Assembly (NCBI GenBank): GCA_031279825.1
Contig: JAITHT010000057.1
Coordinates: forward strand, 16,878 to 80,877
Reading direction: 5' to 3'
DNA from: Desulfovibrio sp.
GTDB lineage: Bacteria; Desulfobacterota; Desulfovibrionia; Desulfovibrionales; Desulfovibrionaceae
DNA: 64,000 bases
The translations under genes were made by a program, and so were the position numbers. The notes beneath the pieces are model-generated. The model ran no database searches. It was given only the letters and a program-made list of their open reading frames with translations, and was not told the DNA's origin. Positions 63,122-64,000 of the stretch are shown piece by piece; the first letter of the stretch is position 1, and each line of letters begins with the position of its first letter.

Positions 63122-63730
63122 TATGAAAGAGCATATTGAGAAAACTAAAATTTCAGGAGTTGAATTTGAAACCTTGAAAACAAATTTGCTGAATATCGCC
63201 CCTAATCTTTATATCACTCTTTGACTTGCCACAGCCAATAGCCCTGACGAGATTCTTTCAATTTTAAATGTACACGAAACCGAGCTAATGCAACAAAGCG
63301 ATATACTAATTAAAGAAGCTAACAAAGAAAGAGCCAGGCTAATTATTAAACAAAAAAGAAAAGCAAAAGAAAAAGATACTATAAAAAACATACTCTCAAT
63401 TTCTTCTCTGAAATAGGCTTTGATATATTTTCAAAAGAAGAAACAGGCAAAGTTTTTGAATGGCTGAATAATAACCAAGCCGAAAGACAAAAATTAGGAG
63501 CAAATACTAATTTGATATAGAAAACTGAATTTTAGCCTATACAGATGTTTTCAGTGATACAAACGAAATTTCTCTTGCCTCAAAAAAAGTATTTACAAAG
63601 AGTGTAAATAAAATGCTGACAGGCTCAATATTATTTCCAATCTCATATGACACAAATTGAAATATTATATTTTACAGGACTCTAGAAGACGCAAAAGCTC
63701 AAAAATTTGACTCTCTGTTTGATATGAAGC
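63122..63730 (+). pseudogene. Decayed AT-rich gene of unknown function
   Basis: From ATG 63122 an open frame is interrupted by TGA near residue 34, continues in frame as a Lys/Glu-rich helix (LIKEANKERARLIIKQKRKAKEKD), stops at TAG, and resumes in another frame (FFSEIGFDIFSKEETGKVFEWLNNNQAERQKLG), with further pieces (YTDVFSDTNEISLASKKVFTKSVNKMLTGS) broken by more stops. Codon use matches the hemerythrin next door. The pieces probably come from one former gene; family not recognised. Confidence 0.5.
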
Positions 63731-63743
63731 TTTTTTGATAGTG

Positions 63744-63771
63744 TTGACTTATAGATATGTTATGCTATAGA
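63744..63771 (+). promoter_or_regulatory. Sigma70-type promoter of the transposase
   Basis: TTGACT, a 16-base spacer and TATAGA lie about 22 bases before the transposase ATG. The left inverted end of the insertion sequence probably overlaps it, as is usual in such elements. Confidence 0.5.
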
Positions 63772-63792
63772 GGAACCAAGCGAGGCTCCACT

Positions 63793-64000
63793 ATGCCAGA
63801 ATGCAAAAATTGCAAGTCCGCAAAAGTCGTAAAAAGCGGAAAAATCAGAGGAAAACAACGGTATAAGTGTAAAGATTGCGGCTACAACTTCGTGATCGGG
63901 GATGGGCGTACAAATGAAAAAATTGCGGCGCTGAAAGCTCTTTGCGTGTTGCTTTATTCGCTGGGAAAAGGGTCTTACAACATGATGGGAAAACTATTTG
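63793..64000 (+). mobile_element. Zinc-ribbon transposase (IS1/InsA-like), 5' part
   Basis: The first 69 codons of a transposase that runs off the window. Two Cys pairs form a zinc ribbon (CKNCKSAKVVKSGK and YKCKDCGYNF), followed by ALKALCVLLYSLGKGSYNMMGKLF, a helix seen in IS1-type transposases, from memory; IS1595-type is an alternative. It lies at the end of an AT-rich foreign stretch. GAGGCTCC precedes the ATG. Confidence 0.6.

Noticed and set aside
1-64000. CRISPR array, tRNA or rRNA genes
   Set aside because: No regularly spaced short repeats, cloverleaf-like genes or rRNA stretches were found by eye; the repeated sequences present are dispersed, not arrayed.

Overview
The window looks like a chromosomal segment of a Desulfovibrionaceae-type sulfate- or sulfite-reducing deltaproteobacterium. 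The main reason is siroheme-dependent heme synthesis: two Ahb radical-SAM enzymes, an Ahb siroheme decarboxylase subunit and HemB in one cluster, with HemA, a HemX/CcsA-like protein and a precorrin-2 dehydrogenase in another. Other support comes from ADP-heptose-type LPS genes, an NtrY-like kinase, Lon, and an operon that releases sulfite from a C2 sulfonate. Species cannot be fixed from sequence alone. Most of the window is moderately GC-rich; the last ~1.3 kb is AT-rich and looks foreign.

Layout: 0-5.5 kb holds a DUF721 protein, a band-7 protein and ahbC-hemB-ahbD-ahbB. 5.5-20 kb holds asd, glycosyltransferases of the GT9 and CgeB types, a frameshifted acyl-CoA ligase, a STAS protein, a FapA/DUF342-like protein, a UDP-glucuronate decarboxylase-like SDR, a TPR protein, ntrY and a DUF4390 protein. 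20-26 kb holds an HD-GYP protein, pyruvate kinase and lon. 26-30 kb holds a sugar-type periplasmic binding protein overlapping a 7TM hybrid histidine kinase, with no ABC permease. 30-41 kb is a minus-strand sulfonate operon. 41-42.4 kb holds transposon debris and a ZraP-like protein. 42.7-47.6 kb is livJHMGF. 47.6-54 kb holds glk, a lipoprotein, tilS and the hemA-hemX-sirC cluster. 54-62.6 kb holds a MATE exporter, a GT4 glycosyltransferase, an aminotransferase, hldD, asnS and an M18 aminopeptidase. 62.6-64 kb holds a bacteriohemerythrin, a decayed gene and the start of a zinc-ribbon transposase.

The most coherent functional unit is 30.4-41.1 kb. It encodes an acylating sulfoacetaldehyde dehydrogenase (SauS-like), a SucCD-like ADP-forming CoA ligase with altered active-site loops, a tripartite tricarboxylate-type transporter (TctABC), a PAS-sigma54 activator and sulfoacetaldehyde acetyltransferase (Xsc). 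Together these predict import of sulfoacetate, activation to sulfoacetyl-CoA, reduction to sulfoacetaldehyde, and cleavage to acetyl phosphate plus sulfite, the sulfite serving as electron acceptor. Two near-consensus -24/-12 promoters, before sauS and before xsc, each lie 70-100 bp downstream of the same inverted repeat, GTCCGG-N4-CCGGAC, the likely operator of the linked activator.

The second notable theme is a set of small TA-flanked, hairpin-rich intergenic repeats (called R and D here). Several end exactly on the TAG stop codon of a neighbouring gene: the second GT9 gene, xsc, a small gene downstream of hemA, asnS and the hemerythrin. IS630-type debris beside the sulfonate operon shares the CTAG boundary, which suggests a common TA/CTAG insertion preference.
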